A stretch of DNA of 33,065 bases, from contig JAUREJ010000022.1 of the NCBI GenBank assembly GCA_030827475.1, forward strand, positions 1-33,065. The letters are read 5' to 3'. The notes under the pieces are model-generated. The model searched no databases, was not told the DNA's origin, and was given only the letters and a program-made list of their open reading frames with translations. Numbering within the stretch: the stretch's first letter is position 1; each line of letters starts with the position of its first letter. Source of the stretch: Candidatus Poseidonia sp. (GTDB taxonomy: Archaea > Thermoplasmatota > Poseidoniia > Poseidoniales > Poseidoniaceae). The position numbers and the translations under genes were made by a program. Below are positions 25,335-32,936 of this stretch, in pieces.

Positions 25335-25715
25335 TCACTCGATGAGCACGCCGTTGATGACGCCGTCCTTGCCTGGGCGGGACGTGATGCGAACGCGGCC
25401 TTTGTCGGTCTCGATGATGGCCCCTTTAACGAGGATGTTTCGTCGAACGTAGTTGGGGTCTGAAGCGTTTTCGACCACGCTGTGAATTGAGCCCAAGGTG
25501 GTTTTCCCGGTCTTGGTGTCGTTGATGCTGACTTGGTTGGCCGCCATCACGCGGACCATGGTGTTGCCACCGGCCTTGCGGTAGATCTTCCGCTTGGGCT
25601 CACCGACGAGCGCAAATTGCTTCTCGGTCGAGATTTCAGTGGCTCGCTTGCCTCGGGCCTGTACCTTGCGTCCACCTGTGGGTTTGCGTCGAGAAATACC
25701 GTGCCATTGAGCCAT
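25335..25715 (-). CDS. rps8e: 30S ribosomal protein eS8
   Basis: Archaeal/eukaryotic-specific small-subunit protein. The 126-residue product starts MAQWHGISRRKPTGGR and contains EKRK-type basic segments around GEPKRKIYRKAGGN and the conserved ASDPNYVRRNILVKGAIIET, then a C-terminal TSRPGKDGVINGVLIE. The frame extends 11 codons further upstream, but MAQWHGIS is the family start, and GGAGG eight bases before it supports the choice. A TATA box lies near 25753-25758. SRP19 follows on the same strand. Confidence 0.97.
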   Translation of the reverse strand: MAQWHGISRRKPTGGRKVQARGKRATEISTEKQFALVGEPKRKIYRKAGGNTMVRVMAANQVSINDTKTGKTTLGSIHSVVENASDPNYVRRNILVKGAIIETDKGRVRITSRPGKDGVINGVLIE

Positions 25716-25752
25716 GTGAGAGCCTCCTGCGTCGCCACCGACCAGCACGCGC

Positions 25753-25758
25753 TATATG
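25753..25758 (-). promoter_or_regulatory. TATA box of the eS8/SRP19 unit
   Basis: The minus strand reads CATATA about 40 bases before the eS8 ATG, leaving a leader of about 14 bases with its GGAGG site. It suggests transcription separate from the gene upstream. Confidence 0.5.
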
Positions 25759-25768
25759 AAAGCAACCC

Positions 25769-26371
25769 TCAGTCACAGCGCGAGACGATTTCGGAGAGAA
25801 GTTCTCCTTTTCCGTTCGTGAGACGGGCCACGAAGGTGTCCCCTGGAAGGAATCGACCAACGCCTTCAGGCGTTCCGGTGAACAGCAGGTGGCCACTCTC
25901 AACAGGCGCCCATGATTGCAGGGCGGCGATTTGTTGAGCGGGCGTGACCGACATTTCGTGCAAAGGCGTGGATTGACGCACCTCCCCGTTGACGGTCAAG
26001 GAGAGATGCAAACCCTGTGCGGGGTCGACCAAGGCGTCCCAATCCTCTGTCCACGAATGCCAGTCACCGACGACGGCACTGGCACGGAAACATTTCGCCT
26101 TGGCCCACGGAAGTTGGTTTGCCCGAAGCTCTCCCTGCGCAGCGCGATCGGTCAAGTCAAGACCCACCGCAATGGCCTCGGGTTGCAACTCGTCGCCTAA
26201 CCGAACCACGCATTCCACCTCGTGGTGAACTTCCCCCGGATGGTCCGTGACGGGAAGGGGGCCGTGATGGTGCAAACAGGAGGCGGGCTTGACGAAAATG
26301 ATGGGCTCAACCGCCGGAGCGTTGCCGAGTTCTCTGGCGTGTTTTGCGAAGGTTCGGATGGTGCACCACAT
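25769..26371 (-). CDS. Fumarylacetoacetate hydrolase (FAH) family protein
   Basis: Metal-dependent enzyme of the FAHD1/acylpyruvase/oxaloacetate decarboxylase group; the exact substrate cannot be read from sequence. From the ATG at 26371 (MWCTIRTFAKHARELG) the product has 200 residues. It shows the early IIFVKPASCL segment, the metal-binding HHEVECVVRLG (Glu51, Glu53), GLDLTDRAAQ with the third metal ligand Asp72, and the C-terminal GHLLFTGTPEGVG and PGDTF signatures. An ATG two codons earlier (26377) is equally possible. The frame extends further upstream but would run into the divergent PUA gene. No aromatic-catabolism genes are nearby, so a housekeeping oxaloacetate or acylpyruvate clean-up role is more likely than tyrosine breakdown. 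Confidence 0.88.
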   Translation of the reverse strand: MWCTIRTFAKHARELGNAPAVEPIIFVKPASCLHHHGPLPVTDHPGEVHHEVECVVRLGDELQPEAIAVGLDLTDRAAQGELRANQLPWAKAKCFRASAVVGDWHSWTEDWDALVDPAQGLHLSLTVNGEVRQSTPLHEMSVTPAQQIAALQSWAPVESGHLLFTGTPEGVGRFLPGDTFVARLTNGKGELLSEIVSRCD

Positions 26372-26413
26372 GGTCATGGCTTGCGCAACTCGCTTTTGCA
26401 CATCAAGGGCGCG

Positions 26414-26959
26414 ATGCCGAAGAATGAAAGCCAAACGCCCCCTCTCCCGACCATGGGCAACGAATGGAGCATTCGAAAACGGCGGCCTGTTCGTCGCAAA
26501 AACATCGCCCCCCTGCTCAAGCGCCTAGAAGTCGACTTGGAATTGGACCTTAACGTGGACGGAGCGTTTCTCGAAATGGCCGAATACGGCCCTTGGACGG
26601 TGGTCTTTGTCGATCGCGTTCCGTTGGTGGTTGAGGTCCCAAGCGAGAACGACGAGCGGTTTGTGTTCTTGACCTTGCGCGGCTTCCTCTCTCATCTTGA
26701 CGCCTTGAAGTGGGTCGAAGTCGATCACGGAGCGATTCCGTTTTTGATGAACGGCGCCGATTGCATGGTTGCGGGTATCCACGGCGCCGAATCTTCCGTG
26801 GCCGAAGGCGACTTGGTGTGGGTCCGCGACATGACCCACAAGCGCCCACTGGCTCTCGGTTGGGCCATGAGTGACGCTGAGGCGCTGATTGAGAACACCA
26901 AAGGCAAAGGCATCAAGACCGTTCACTGGGTTGGTGACGATTTGTGGGAAATGGAATGA
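26414..26959 (+). CDS. PUA-domain RNA-binding protein, MCT-1/Tma20-like
   Basis: The 181-residue product ends in a PUA domain (about 95-175): VEVDHGAIPFLMNGADCMVAGI, AVEGD-like turn AEGDLVWVRD, PLALGWAMSDAEAL and the closing GKGIKTVHWVGDDLWEM. The NGADCMVAGI and the GIKTVHWVGDDLW end match the archaeal relatives of eukaryotic MCT-1/Tma20. Those relatives act with a SUI1-domain partner in initiation and ribosome recycling; the function here is inferred from that family. The N-terminal part (about 15-90) has the strand-helix layout of the MCT-1 N-terminal domain. I chose the ATG at 26414 (MPKNESQ). The ATG at 26453 (MGNEWSIRKRR) also fits and lies closer to the conserved region. The gene is divergent from the FAH gene. 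Confidence 0.85.
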   Translation: MPKNESQTPPLPTMGNEWSIRKRRPVRRKNIAPLLKRLEVDLELDLNVDGAFLEMAEYGPWTVVFVDRVPLVVEVPSENDERFVFLTLRGFLSHLDALKWVEVDHGAIPFLMNGADCMVAGIHGAESSVAEGDLVWVRDMTHKRPLALGWAMSDAEALIENTKGKGIKTVHWVGDDLWEME

Positions 26960-26980
26960 TGCAGCCAGCCTCGCGCGAAC

Positions 26981-26988
26981 ACTAAAGA
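26981..26988 (+). promoter_or_regulatory. TATA-like element of the small exported protein gene
   Basis: ACTAAAGA lies about 27 bases before the ATG at 27012, the leaderless spacing. The match to TATA is modest. Confidence 0.35.
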
Positions 26989-27011
26989 GGGAGCGGCGCC
27001 CATTTCCTCCC

Positions 27012-27596
27012 ATGAAGCGAAGCCTTGCTGTGCTGACGATGATGGTTGTCATCACCGCCATGGTGCAATCAGCGGTGGCTGCGGGGGCTGAAGGTGGCGA
27101 GGACGTCAACCCCGAAGATGACGTGCCCTTCACGGTCCTCGAACGGACCACGCCGTCCCAAGATGGCATGAAATGGATCCTCTCGGTTGAACTTGCGCAG
27201 GCCGCCAAGGAGAACGGCACCACGCTTGCACTCACGACTCAAATTTGCCTGAACAGTGGGGTTTGCGACCCTCCCGTGACTCACGATGCAACCGTAGAAA
27301 ACGGTGTGTACACCATGTCGCTCAGCCCGCCTGAAGACCATTCCTACGTCAACTGGCGTGTCAAAGCGACGTACGATGACGAGAGCACCGAAAACTTCCC
27401 GAACGCCGACTGGTACAAGACGTGGTCCACTTGCTACTACCAGGAGGGCGGATACGGTGGCGAACACGCCGACGGTGACGGTTGCGATGTCCCAGCTGCT
27501 GGCGATACCGATGAATCCCTACCGGCCTTGAGCGCCCTCGTCGCCGTTGGTGCTGTTGGCGTTGCCGCTGCAGCCATCGTGATTCGACGCCGCTGA
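27012..27596 (+). CDS. Exported protein with C-terminal hydrophobic anchor, function unknown
   Basis: I do not recognise a domain. The 194-residue product begins with a clear signal peptide (MKRSLAVLTMMVVITAMVQSAVAA). A beta-rich extracytoplasmic region of about 130 residues follows. It contains two cysteines in QICLNSGVCD and two more in STCYYQEGG and DGCDVPAAG, possibly two disulfides. It ends with an acidic spacer, SLPALSALVAVGAVGVAAAAIVIRR and stop. That acidic linker, hydrophobic helix and terminal Arg cluster look like an archaeal C-terminal sorting signal. The frame is open to 26889, but only the ATG at 27012 gives a signal peptide. Its stop lies one base from the stop of the convergent gene. 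Confidence 0.8.
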   Translation: MKRSLAVLTMMVVITAMVQSAVAAGAEGGEDVNPEDDVPFTVLERTTPSQDGMKWILSVELAQAAKENGTTLALTTQICLNSGVCDPPVTHDATVENGVYTMSLSPPEDHSYVNWRVKATYDDESTENFPNADWYKTWSTCYYQEGGYGGEHADGDGCDVPAAGDTDESLPALSALVAVGAVGVAAAAIVIRRR

Positions 27597-27597
27597 T

Positions 27598-27999
27598 TCA
27601 AATCGTCAGGTGATGTTCAACGAGGCGTTCGACAAACCGACGCTGATCCGCCGTCCACATGGTGAGCGTGACCGAAACCGCTGAGCGGTCGACTGCCAGT
27701 TCTGGGCGGAGAAAACCGCTTCCATGCAAATCGCTGAGAACCAGAGGGAGATGTTCGCCTTTGGCCTTGAACAGACAGCCGTTTTCGGTGGCTTTCGCTG
27801 AACCGAACGAAAACTGAACGCCGGCTTTGTTTTCTTTGCACTTCACACCTCCAGCCGTGAGAAAGCGCTTCAAAGCCGCGAGTAAGGCCTCCCCGTCGCT
27901 GTTGGCCCCGTCATCCACTCCCCCGTAGGCCGAAAGGAAACCCAGTTCGGTCTCGTTTTGTTCCATCAGGTGGTCCAAACCTCGCCGGTCGTCCGTCAT
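27598..27999 (-). CDS. Hypothetical cytoplasmic protein (133 residues)
   Basis: Not recognised. It has no signal peptide or membrane segment. It is mixed alpha/beta with a helical, acidic start (LDHLMEQNETELGF) and a helix EALLAALKRFLTAGGVKCK. Strands such as VQFSFGS and SVTLTMW follow, then a final helix QRRFVERLVEHHL. The start at 27999 lies two bases after the stop of the SAP-domain membrane protein, so the two genes are almost certainly co-translated. An ATG 11 codons later (MEQNETEL) is an alternative. It converges with the small exported protein gene with no space for a terminator. Confidence 0.72.
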   Translation of the reverse strand: MTDDRRGLDHLMEQNETELGFLSAYGGVDDGANSDGEALLAALKRFLTAGGVKCKENKAGVQFSFGSAKATENGCLFKAKGEHLPLVLSDLHGSGFLRPELAVDRSAVSVTLTMWTADQRRFVERLVEHHLTI

Positions 28000-28001
28000 G
28001 G

Positions 28002-30317
28002 TCAGGCCTCCGTCGACAGTTTCGTCCAGCCGATGAGGCGTCCATCGGTGGCGTCCACGAGCAAAGAAAAGCGATGGTTCAATCCGTTCTCGTCCCATTG
28101 ACGTTGAACATCATACGTCGTTGCCCCGCTGTTGTCAAACAGGTCGCCGAAGTCCAAGCCAAAGCCGGTTCCCGGAACGACCACGAGATAACCGACGGTG
28201 GTCTCGGGGTGGAAACCGGACGCGGTGAACAAGCTGTCGTCACCCGTGAGGTCGGCGAAACGCTGTTCGTCCATCACCCTCGATTCAAGCTCATGCATTG
28301 GCAGGACCGAAGGAATGGCCTCCCGGTCGTAGGTGATGGAATCGTCGTATGCACCCTTGGCGATGAAGTCGCAAACGAGGTCGTCTACGCTGCTTCCACT
28401 GACGCTAAAGTGCAACCACCCTGCGGTGCTGTCGGTCGCAACCCAGGAAAGGTTCCATTCCGTGGCGCTGCCGTTCTGTGCGTTCACCGCTCGCCAAACG
28501 TAGCCGCCGTTGTCCAAGGCCGAGGTCGCTCCGGAGGCCACGCTGTTGAAATCGGACAAACATTCCATGGCGAGGTCAAGAGGATGCGAGCGAAGCGTTG
28601 AGTTGTCGGGCAAGTGGGTTCCATCAACCCCCCAATTTGAGAGTTCGTCCTCATCCGGGTCAAGTTCGTTGGATTCTGGCCGGTTATCGTAGGCTTTCCC
28701 GAGTTCAATCGCTTTCACGCCTCGGACGAGGGTGGTCCGCTCAAAGGAATGGTGCAATTCAAGTTCGCCTTCCGGCAGGAGGGCTTCGATACCCGCTTGC
28801 TGCCATCCTGCACAATCGCTTTTGGAGGCCTGACTGCTGCTGATGGCGATGTCCACCGACTGACGAGCAGCCCAAGGGCTTTCAGCGTCCAACCAGAGGT
28901 TCATGTTGGCATACCCAAGACACAGATCACGAACGTCGCGATGGGTCGCCGTCACCTTCCACATGTTGGTTGAGCCAACCTTTTCTGAGCCCGTCACGCG
29001 CCATTCCCATCCCGAACTCGTCCCTGAAGCATCGGTGGTGATGAAGGCGTTTCCAAAGAAGTCGGCCAATTCCACCGGTGCGACGACGATGCCGAGGCCG
29101 GGAGAGAAATCCTCCAAACCGCCCAACAGGCCGCCGATGCCGTAGGTAAAGGCTGTCCCGCTGGTGGTTCCGTCGCTGTTGGTCAACAATCCGTCGAGTT
29201 GCGTGGCGAGCGTCACCCGCTCGCGCAACTCCTTCCACGTGGTCAGCGTCAATTCAGCGTTGCCGGAAGTTCCCTCGCTGAAGTCGTTGCACTTCTGGTT
29301 GGTTCGCTTGTGACCAAAGATGTCAAATTGAGAGAGTTCCATGGCGTTCGTGCTCTCCACCGCCAGCCACGAAAGGCCTTGACCACCTTTTACCTCAACT
29401 GCACCCAAACGGTCGTCGGTACGTTGCGTGAACAGTTCCGTGGAAGCCCCCTCCGTGATGGAGGCTTCGCTTTCGCCTTGGAAGAGCAAACGGACCTTGC
29501 AATAGTCCGGAGGGTCCTCAAGTTGGTCGGTGATGAGTGATACATATTCGCCGGTGGCGACCAAGGTGCCGCTTGTGCTCTCTCCGTAGCCGTCGTAGGC
29601 GCCGTTGATCTGGTAGCCCATCGTGTCTCCATAGCGAAGCGCATCGGCGGTGAAAGGTTCGAGCTGATTGTTCACGTAATACCAACCGCCCGCTCCCAGG
29701 ATCACCAGCGTGAGCAAAACGGCCACCGTTTGCGGGCGTCGCACCATTTCACGCAGCGTGGTCGGCGAGCTTCCTGTCGGAGACTGAGCTAGCGGCGAAG
29801 TCACGTCGCTTCCTGCAGAGCCTTTGGATGAGGCGATCACCTTTGTCTCGGGCTCGCTCAACGGCGGCTCGTCGTCCACCAAATCGGCTTCGAGGATTTC
29901 AGCCTCAAGGACTTCGTCGTCATCAGCAGGGACGGAGACCACCGCACCTTCCTTCTTGGAACGAGGTTTGGTTTCGACCTTGGGGGACGATGTTGCGGGG
30001 GTGAGGGTGTCGTCATCTTCCAAGGAAAGCATCACCGGTTCAGACGAGGTCACCCCAGCATCTTTGGGGGTTTCAGGCTCGGCATCAACGGGTTCAGCGT
30101 CATCCTCGTCGTGAACAACTTCCTTCCCGTCCGCTGTGGATTGGAAGGTCGAAGTCGAATCGTCAAACACCTCAATGCCGAGTGTTTCGTTGTCCACGCC
30201 CGCTTCCATCAGACGTAGAAGCAATTCGGGCTTCTTGCCCGTGGCAGAGACATCGTTGAGGACACAAAGCGCCTTGAGTTTCGCCACCGTAAGGTTGGTG
30301 GTCGGGACGTCATCCAT
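28002..30317 (-). CDS. Membrane protein with N-terminal SAP domain and large exported domain
   Basis: The 771-residue product starts with a SAP-like helix-turn-helix (residues 8-40: LTVAKLKALCVLNDVSATGKKPELLLRLME), a fold that usually binds DNA. A long acidic Ser/Pro/Thr-rich linker (about 45-190) follows, with a basic patch KPRSKK near 117-122. Next come one transmembrane helix (about 195-215, AVLLTLVILGAGGWYYV) and an exported beta-rich domain of about 550 residues with few cysteines and no recognised enzyme motif. The basic RRP just before the helix supports a cytoplasmic N-terminus, which puts the SAP domain inside the cell. The start codon is the first ATG of the frame. Its stop lies two bases before the 133-residue gene. 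Binding of DNA, RNA or a protein by this SAP domain is not shown by sequence. Confidence 0.8.
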   Translation of the reverse strand: MDDVPTTNLTVAKLKALCVLNDVSATGKKPELLLRLMEAGVDNETLGIEVFDDSTSTFQSTADGKEVVHDEDDAEPVDAEPETPKDAGVTSSEPVMLSLEDDDTLTPATSSPKVETKPRSKKEGAVVSVPADDDEVLEAEILEADLVDDEPPLSEPETKVIASSKGSAGSDVTSPLAQSPTGSSPTTLREMVRRPQTVAVLLTLVILGAGGWYYVNNQLEPFTADALRYGDTMGYQINGAYDGYGESTSGTLVATGEYVSLITDQLEDPPDYCKVRLLFQGESEASITEGASTELFTQRTDDRLGAVEVKGGQGLSWLAVESTNAMELSQFDIFGHKRTNQKCNDFSEGTSGNAELTLTTWKELRERVTLATQLDGLLTNSDGTTSGTAFTYGIGGLLGGLEDFSPGLGIVVAPVELADFFGNAFITTDASGTSSGWEWRVTGSEKVGSTNMWKVTATHRDVRDLCLGYANMNLWLDAESPWAARQSVDIAISSSQASKSDCAGWQQAGIEALLPEGELELHHSFERTTLVRGVKAIELGKAYDNRPESNELDPDEDELSNWGVDGTHLPDNSTLRSHPLDLAMECLSDFNSVASGATSALDNGGYVWRAVNAQNGSATEWNLSWVATDSTAGWLHFSVSGSSVDDLVCDFIAKGAYDDSITYDREAIPSVLPMHELESRVMDEQRFADLTGDDSLFTASGFHPETTVGYLVVVPGTGFGLDFGDLFDNSGATTYDVQRQWDENGLNHRFSLLVDATDGRLIGWTKLSTEA

Positions 30318-30410
30318 GGTCTTGCCTCGCTAAACCGTAGGCTTGGACCCTTTCAAAGATGGCCTTCATTTGCGGCGAATTTCGCCCAAATGCGTGCTCT
30401 TTGCGCCTCC

Positions 30411-31451
30411 TCAGCCTTGGTAGGCTTCATAGCCTCCATCGGCGTTCTGAATGTACACCGTCTGGTCGTAGGTCCCATCGGGCATCTTTCGGAAAAAGTA
30501 CCCGTTTTCCGCAGGCTCAAAGGTGGCCTCGTCCAATGGAGATGGGGAAGGTTGCGCCGCTTCTGGAGGGGTGGCTGGGGCGGGTGAAGGGGAATCCTCG
30601 TTGTCCATGGGTCCGGGAACCTCTGCTGCTGCGCCATCGGCTGGAGTTTCCGGCGGCCCACCCGGCCCGCTTGTCGGTGGTGCACCCGTTGGACCCGCCA
30701 TGATTCGGGCTTGGCTCGCTTCGCTGAGCACCTTGGCCTCGGTGCTCTCGGCTTCGCCTTCCAATATCTTGCGCATGGCGGCACCGTGACGCTGAGCGCC
30801 AACGAAGGCAAAGGCCGATAGGGAAAGGCAAGCGAAACCGAGAATGCCACCAATGAATTGGTTCGGGTAGAGTTTGCCGTCCACGGCCATGCCGATATCA
30901 CCCGTATCGATGATTTCGCCCTGTGCATCGATGTAATACGCCACCAAGCAATATTGACCGGGATCGATGTTGAATTCGAAATCATACGTCCCTTCGGGCA
31001 ACACACGCTCGCTGCCCTCTTGGTATTGATATGCATGCGATTCACCCTCTTTGGCCTCGACCATCTTCTCCGAGAGCGAATAATCCGTGCAATCTTTCTG
31101 TTCAACCACGTAGACGGCGATGTTGATCGACGGTTCCGTCGGCGGGTTGGAAGCCGTCACGGTGAGGCGCATGGGGACATCAAAGAGGTCTTCGCCCTCC
31201 AGTGGCAGACCCCAAACCAAGCCCACGTCTTTTTCCGCAGTTTTGCTGAATTCGTCCAAATCTGCTGAGAAGGGCATGGGGAAAAGGGCGAAGAGGAAGA
31301 AAATAGCAGCCACGCCGAGGTAGAGAAACACGTTCCAGCGGGCTTTCTTCAGGCGCTCTTGGCGCTCTTCAAGCGAGAGGTCTTCCATCAATTCGTCTTG
31401 GTCCTCATCAACGGCGAGTGCGCCCACCGCATCAAGTTCCTCTTCGGTCAT
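30411..31451 (-). CDS. Two-helix membrane protein with Pro/Ala-rich cytoplasmic tail
   Basis: Not recognised. The 346-residue product has an acidic N-terminus with a charged helix (SLEERQERLKKARWN), a first membrane helix (about 39-58) and an extracytoplasmic beta-rich domain (about 60-195) with two Cys. A second membrane helix (about 198-219) and a cytoplasmic tail follow. The tail contains a helix, a PPTSGPGGPPETP-type low-complexity stretch and, at the end, the small module NGYFFRKMPDGTYDQTVYIQ, which may be a binding module. The open frame runs on to 31763, but that would overlap the divergent RimK gene. The ATG at 31451 gives a natural start. It may form an operon with the SAP-domain gene 93 bases downstream. 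Confidence 0.75.
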   Translation of the reverse strand: MTEEELDAVGALAVDEDQDELMEDLSLEERQERLKKARWNVFLYLGVAAIFFLFALFPMPFSADLDEFSKTAEKDVGLVWGLPLEGEDLFDVPMRLTVTASNPPTEPSINIAVYVVEQKDCTDYSLSEKMVEAKEGESHAYQYQEGSERVLPEGTYDFEFNIDPGQYCLVAYYIDAQGEIIDTGDIGMAVDGKLYPNQFIGGILGFACLSLSAFAFVGAQRHGAAMRKILEGEAESTEAKVLSEASQARIMAGPTGAPPTSGPGGPPETPADGAAAEVPGPMDNEDSPSPAPATPPEAAQPSPSPLDEATFEPAENGYFFRKMPDGTYDQTVYIQNADGGYEAYQG

Positions 31452-31551
31452 GAAATCCCGACGTCCTGCGAGCACTTCAAAGGCGCGACATGTTTTCCAG
31501 TGTCCGATGAGGACCGATGGTATCAAGAACATCGCCACTGGGCGGGGCGGT

Positions 31552-32742
31552 ATGGCGCTCCGTTTGGCCGTTCTCAGCCGTGGGCAACGCCTGTACAGCA
31601 CACGGCGCATTGTCGATGAGGCGAAAAAACGGGGCTTGGAGGTCGAGGTTTGCGACCCCATGAAGTTCTCGTTGGTGGTGAACAACGGCACGGTCGACGT
31701 GTTGCACAGGGGTCGCCATTTCACCCACGAAGCCGTTATCCCGCGAATCGGCCACTCAATCACCGAGCACGGCGTGGCCGTCTTGCGTCACATCGAACAA
31801 CTTGGCATTTGGACCGCCAACACCGGACAGGGCATTTTGCAAAGCCGAGACAAACTTCAGGCCTCCCAAATCCTTGCCCGCAACCGGATTCCCGTTCCAA
31901 AAACCGTCTACGTCCGGGACATTCTTGACGTTGAACAAGCGATCGAAACCGTGGGAGGCCTTCCGGTGGTGGTCAAGGTCACGCAGGGCACGCAAGGTGA
32001 CGGGGTTTTTCTTCGCCACACGGCCTTTGAAGTCCGAAATTTGGTGCAAGGCCTGTTGATGACGGGGAAATCCGTGCTCGTGCAGGAATACATCGCTGAA
32101 TCTCACGGAAAAGACATCCGCGCCCTCGTCGTGGGCGACCAAGTCGTCGCTTGCATGCGACGGCGCGCCCGAGGCCGGGAATTCCGCAGCAACTACCACC
32201 TCAACGGCACGGTGGAGAAGGTCGAGTTGCCCGAAGGGTACGCCGATGCTGCCTGTCGGGCTGCGCGTGTGCTCGGGCTCAACATCGCAGGCGTTGACCT
32301 GCTCGAGGGCAAGGACGGCCCGCTCGTTCTCGAAGTCAATTCTTCACCCGGCTTGGAGGGGATTGAGAAAGCCAGCGGGGTCAACGTGGCCGGCGCCATC
32401 GTGGATTACGTCATGGAAGACACGGCTTTTTCCGAGGTTGACATCGGTCAATTGCTGCGAACGGTTCCAGGGTCCGGCGTGCTTTCCCTGCAAATGCGAA
32501 ATCATCCGAAGATGGTTGGGAAGCGTCTGAGTGAGGTTTTTGCCTCCGTGCCCGTTTTCGCTCTTTCCCGAGGTGACCGGCTGGTGTGGAACCCCGATCC
32601 CGACCTCCAACTGCGCTACGACGACGTGTTGGTGTGTTATGGCGAATTGACCGAGCTACGGTCATCGCTTCGTCAGGCCATGCTCGGCGTGCCTCGGGAA
32701 GCGCTCATGTTCGAGGAAGCCACGGAGCCGTCCGAAGGGTGA
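31552..32742 (+). CDS. RimK-like ATP-grasp ligase fused to a TrkA-C/RCK-C-like domain
   Basis: The 396-residue product starts MALRLAVLSRGQRLYSTRR. It has a RimK-type preATP-grasp region, then the ATP-grasp core (about 95-285). Visible motifs include QSRDKLQASQILARN, the ATP-contacting VVKVTQGTQGDGV (Lys142), QEYIAE (Glu179) and the metal-binding pair VDLL (Asp249) with LEVNSSPG (Glu261, Asn263). RimK-like enzymes ligate glutamate or a related amino acid to a carboxylate, in ribosomal protein S6, in coenzyme F420 or methanopterin, or in lysine and arginine biosynthesis. The substrate here is unknown. The last part (about 309-376: GVLSLQMRNHPKMVGKRLSEV...DVLVCYGELTEL) looks like the TrkA-C/RCK-C regulatory domain of potassium channels. 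The open frame upstream of 31552 is non-conserved. It is divergent from the two-helix protein gene. Confidence 0.85.
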   Translation: MALRLAVLSRGQRLYSTRRIVDEAKKRGLEVEVCDPMKFSLVVNNGTVDVLHRGRHFTHEAVIPRIGHSITEHGVAVLRHIEQLGIWTANTGQGILQSRDKLQASQILARNRIPVPKTVYVRDILDVEQAIETVGGLPVVVKVTQGTQGDGVFLRHTAFEVRNLVQGLLMTGKSVLVQEYIAESHGKDIRALVVGDQVVACMRRRARGREFRSNYHLNGTVEKVELPEGYADAACRAARVLGLNIAGVDLLEGKDGPLVLEVNSSPGLEGIEKASGVNVAGAIVDYVMEDTAFSEVDIGQLLRTVPGSGVLSLQMRNHPKMVGKRLSEVFASVPVFALSRGDRLVWNPDPDLQLRYDDVLVCYGELTELRSSLRQAMLGVPREALMFEEATEPSEG

Positions 32743-32750
32743 ACATAAGG

Positions 32751-32799
32751 GGGGCCATTGTTGATCCCGAGTACACAACCGTAGAGTTGTGAAGGCCCC
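32751..32799 (+). terminator. Nested hairpin after the RimK-like gene
   Basis: An inner stem CACAAC/GTTGTG (32774-32779 with 32786-32791) lies inside an outer pair GGGGCC/GGCCCC (32751-32756 with 32794-32799). It begins 8 bases after the stop codon and is followed by a pyrimidine-rich stretch. It could be a terminator or a 3'-UTR structure. Confidence 0.4.
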
Positions 32800-32906
32800 A
32801 CTGCAACCCCTTTACTATGCTGGCACCACCTATGAGGGGATTGAACAAACACCCATCAACAGGCTTGAAAACAGATAATTGAAATCTTGGACATGGTTTC
32901 GCAACA

Positions 32907-32916
32907 AATAAATTAA
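32907..32916 (+). promoter_or_regulatory. Probable TATA region of the right-edge lipoprotein gene
   Basis: AAATAAATTA is centred about 25 bases before the ATG at 32937, in an AT-rich stretch. It fits a leaderless promoter. Confidence 0.4.
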
Positions 32917-32936
32917 CGGAATATAGTAGGGTGGTT

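Noticed and set aside
30353-31105. 250-codon open frame on the minus strand
   Set aside because: Overlaps the two-helix membrane protein gene in another frame; Arg/Pro-rich shadow sequence. Only its last 25 codons look protein-like and are reported separately.
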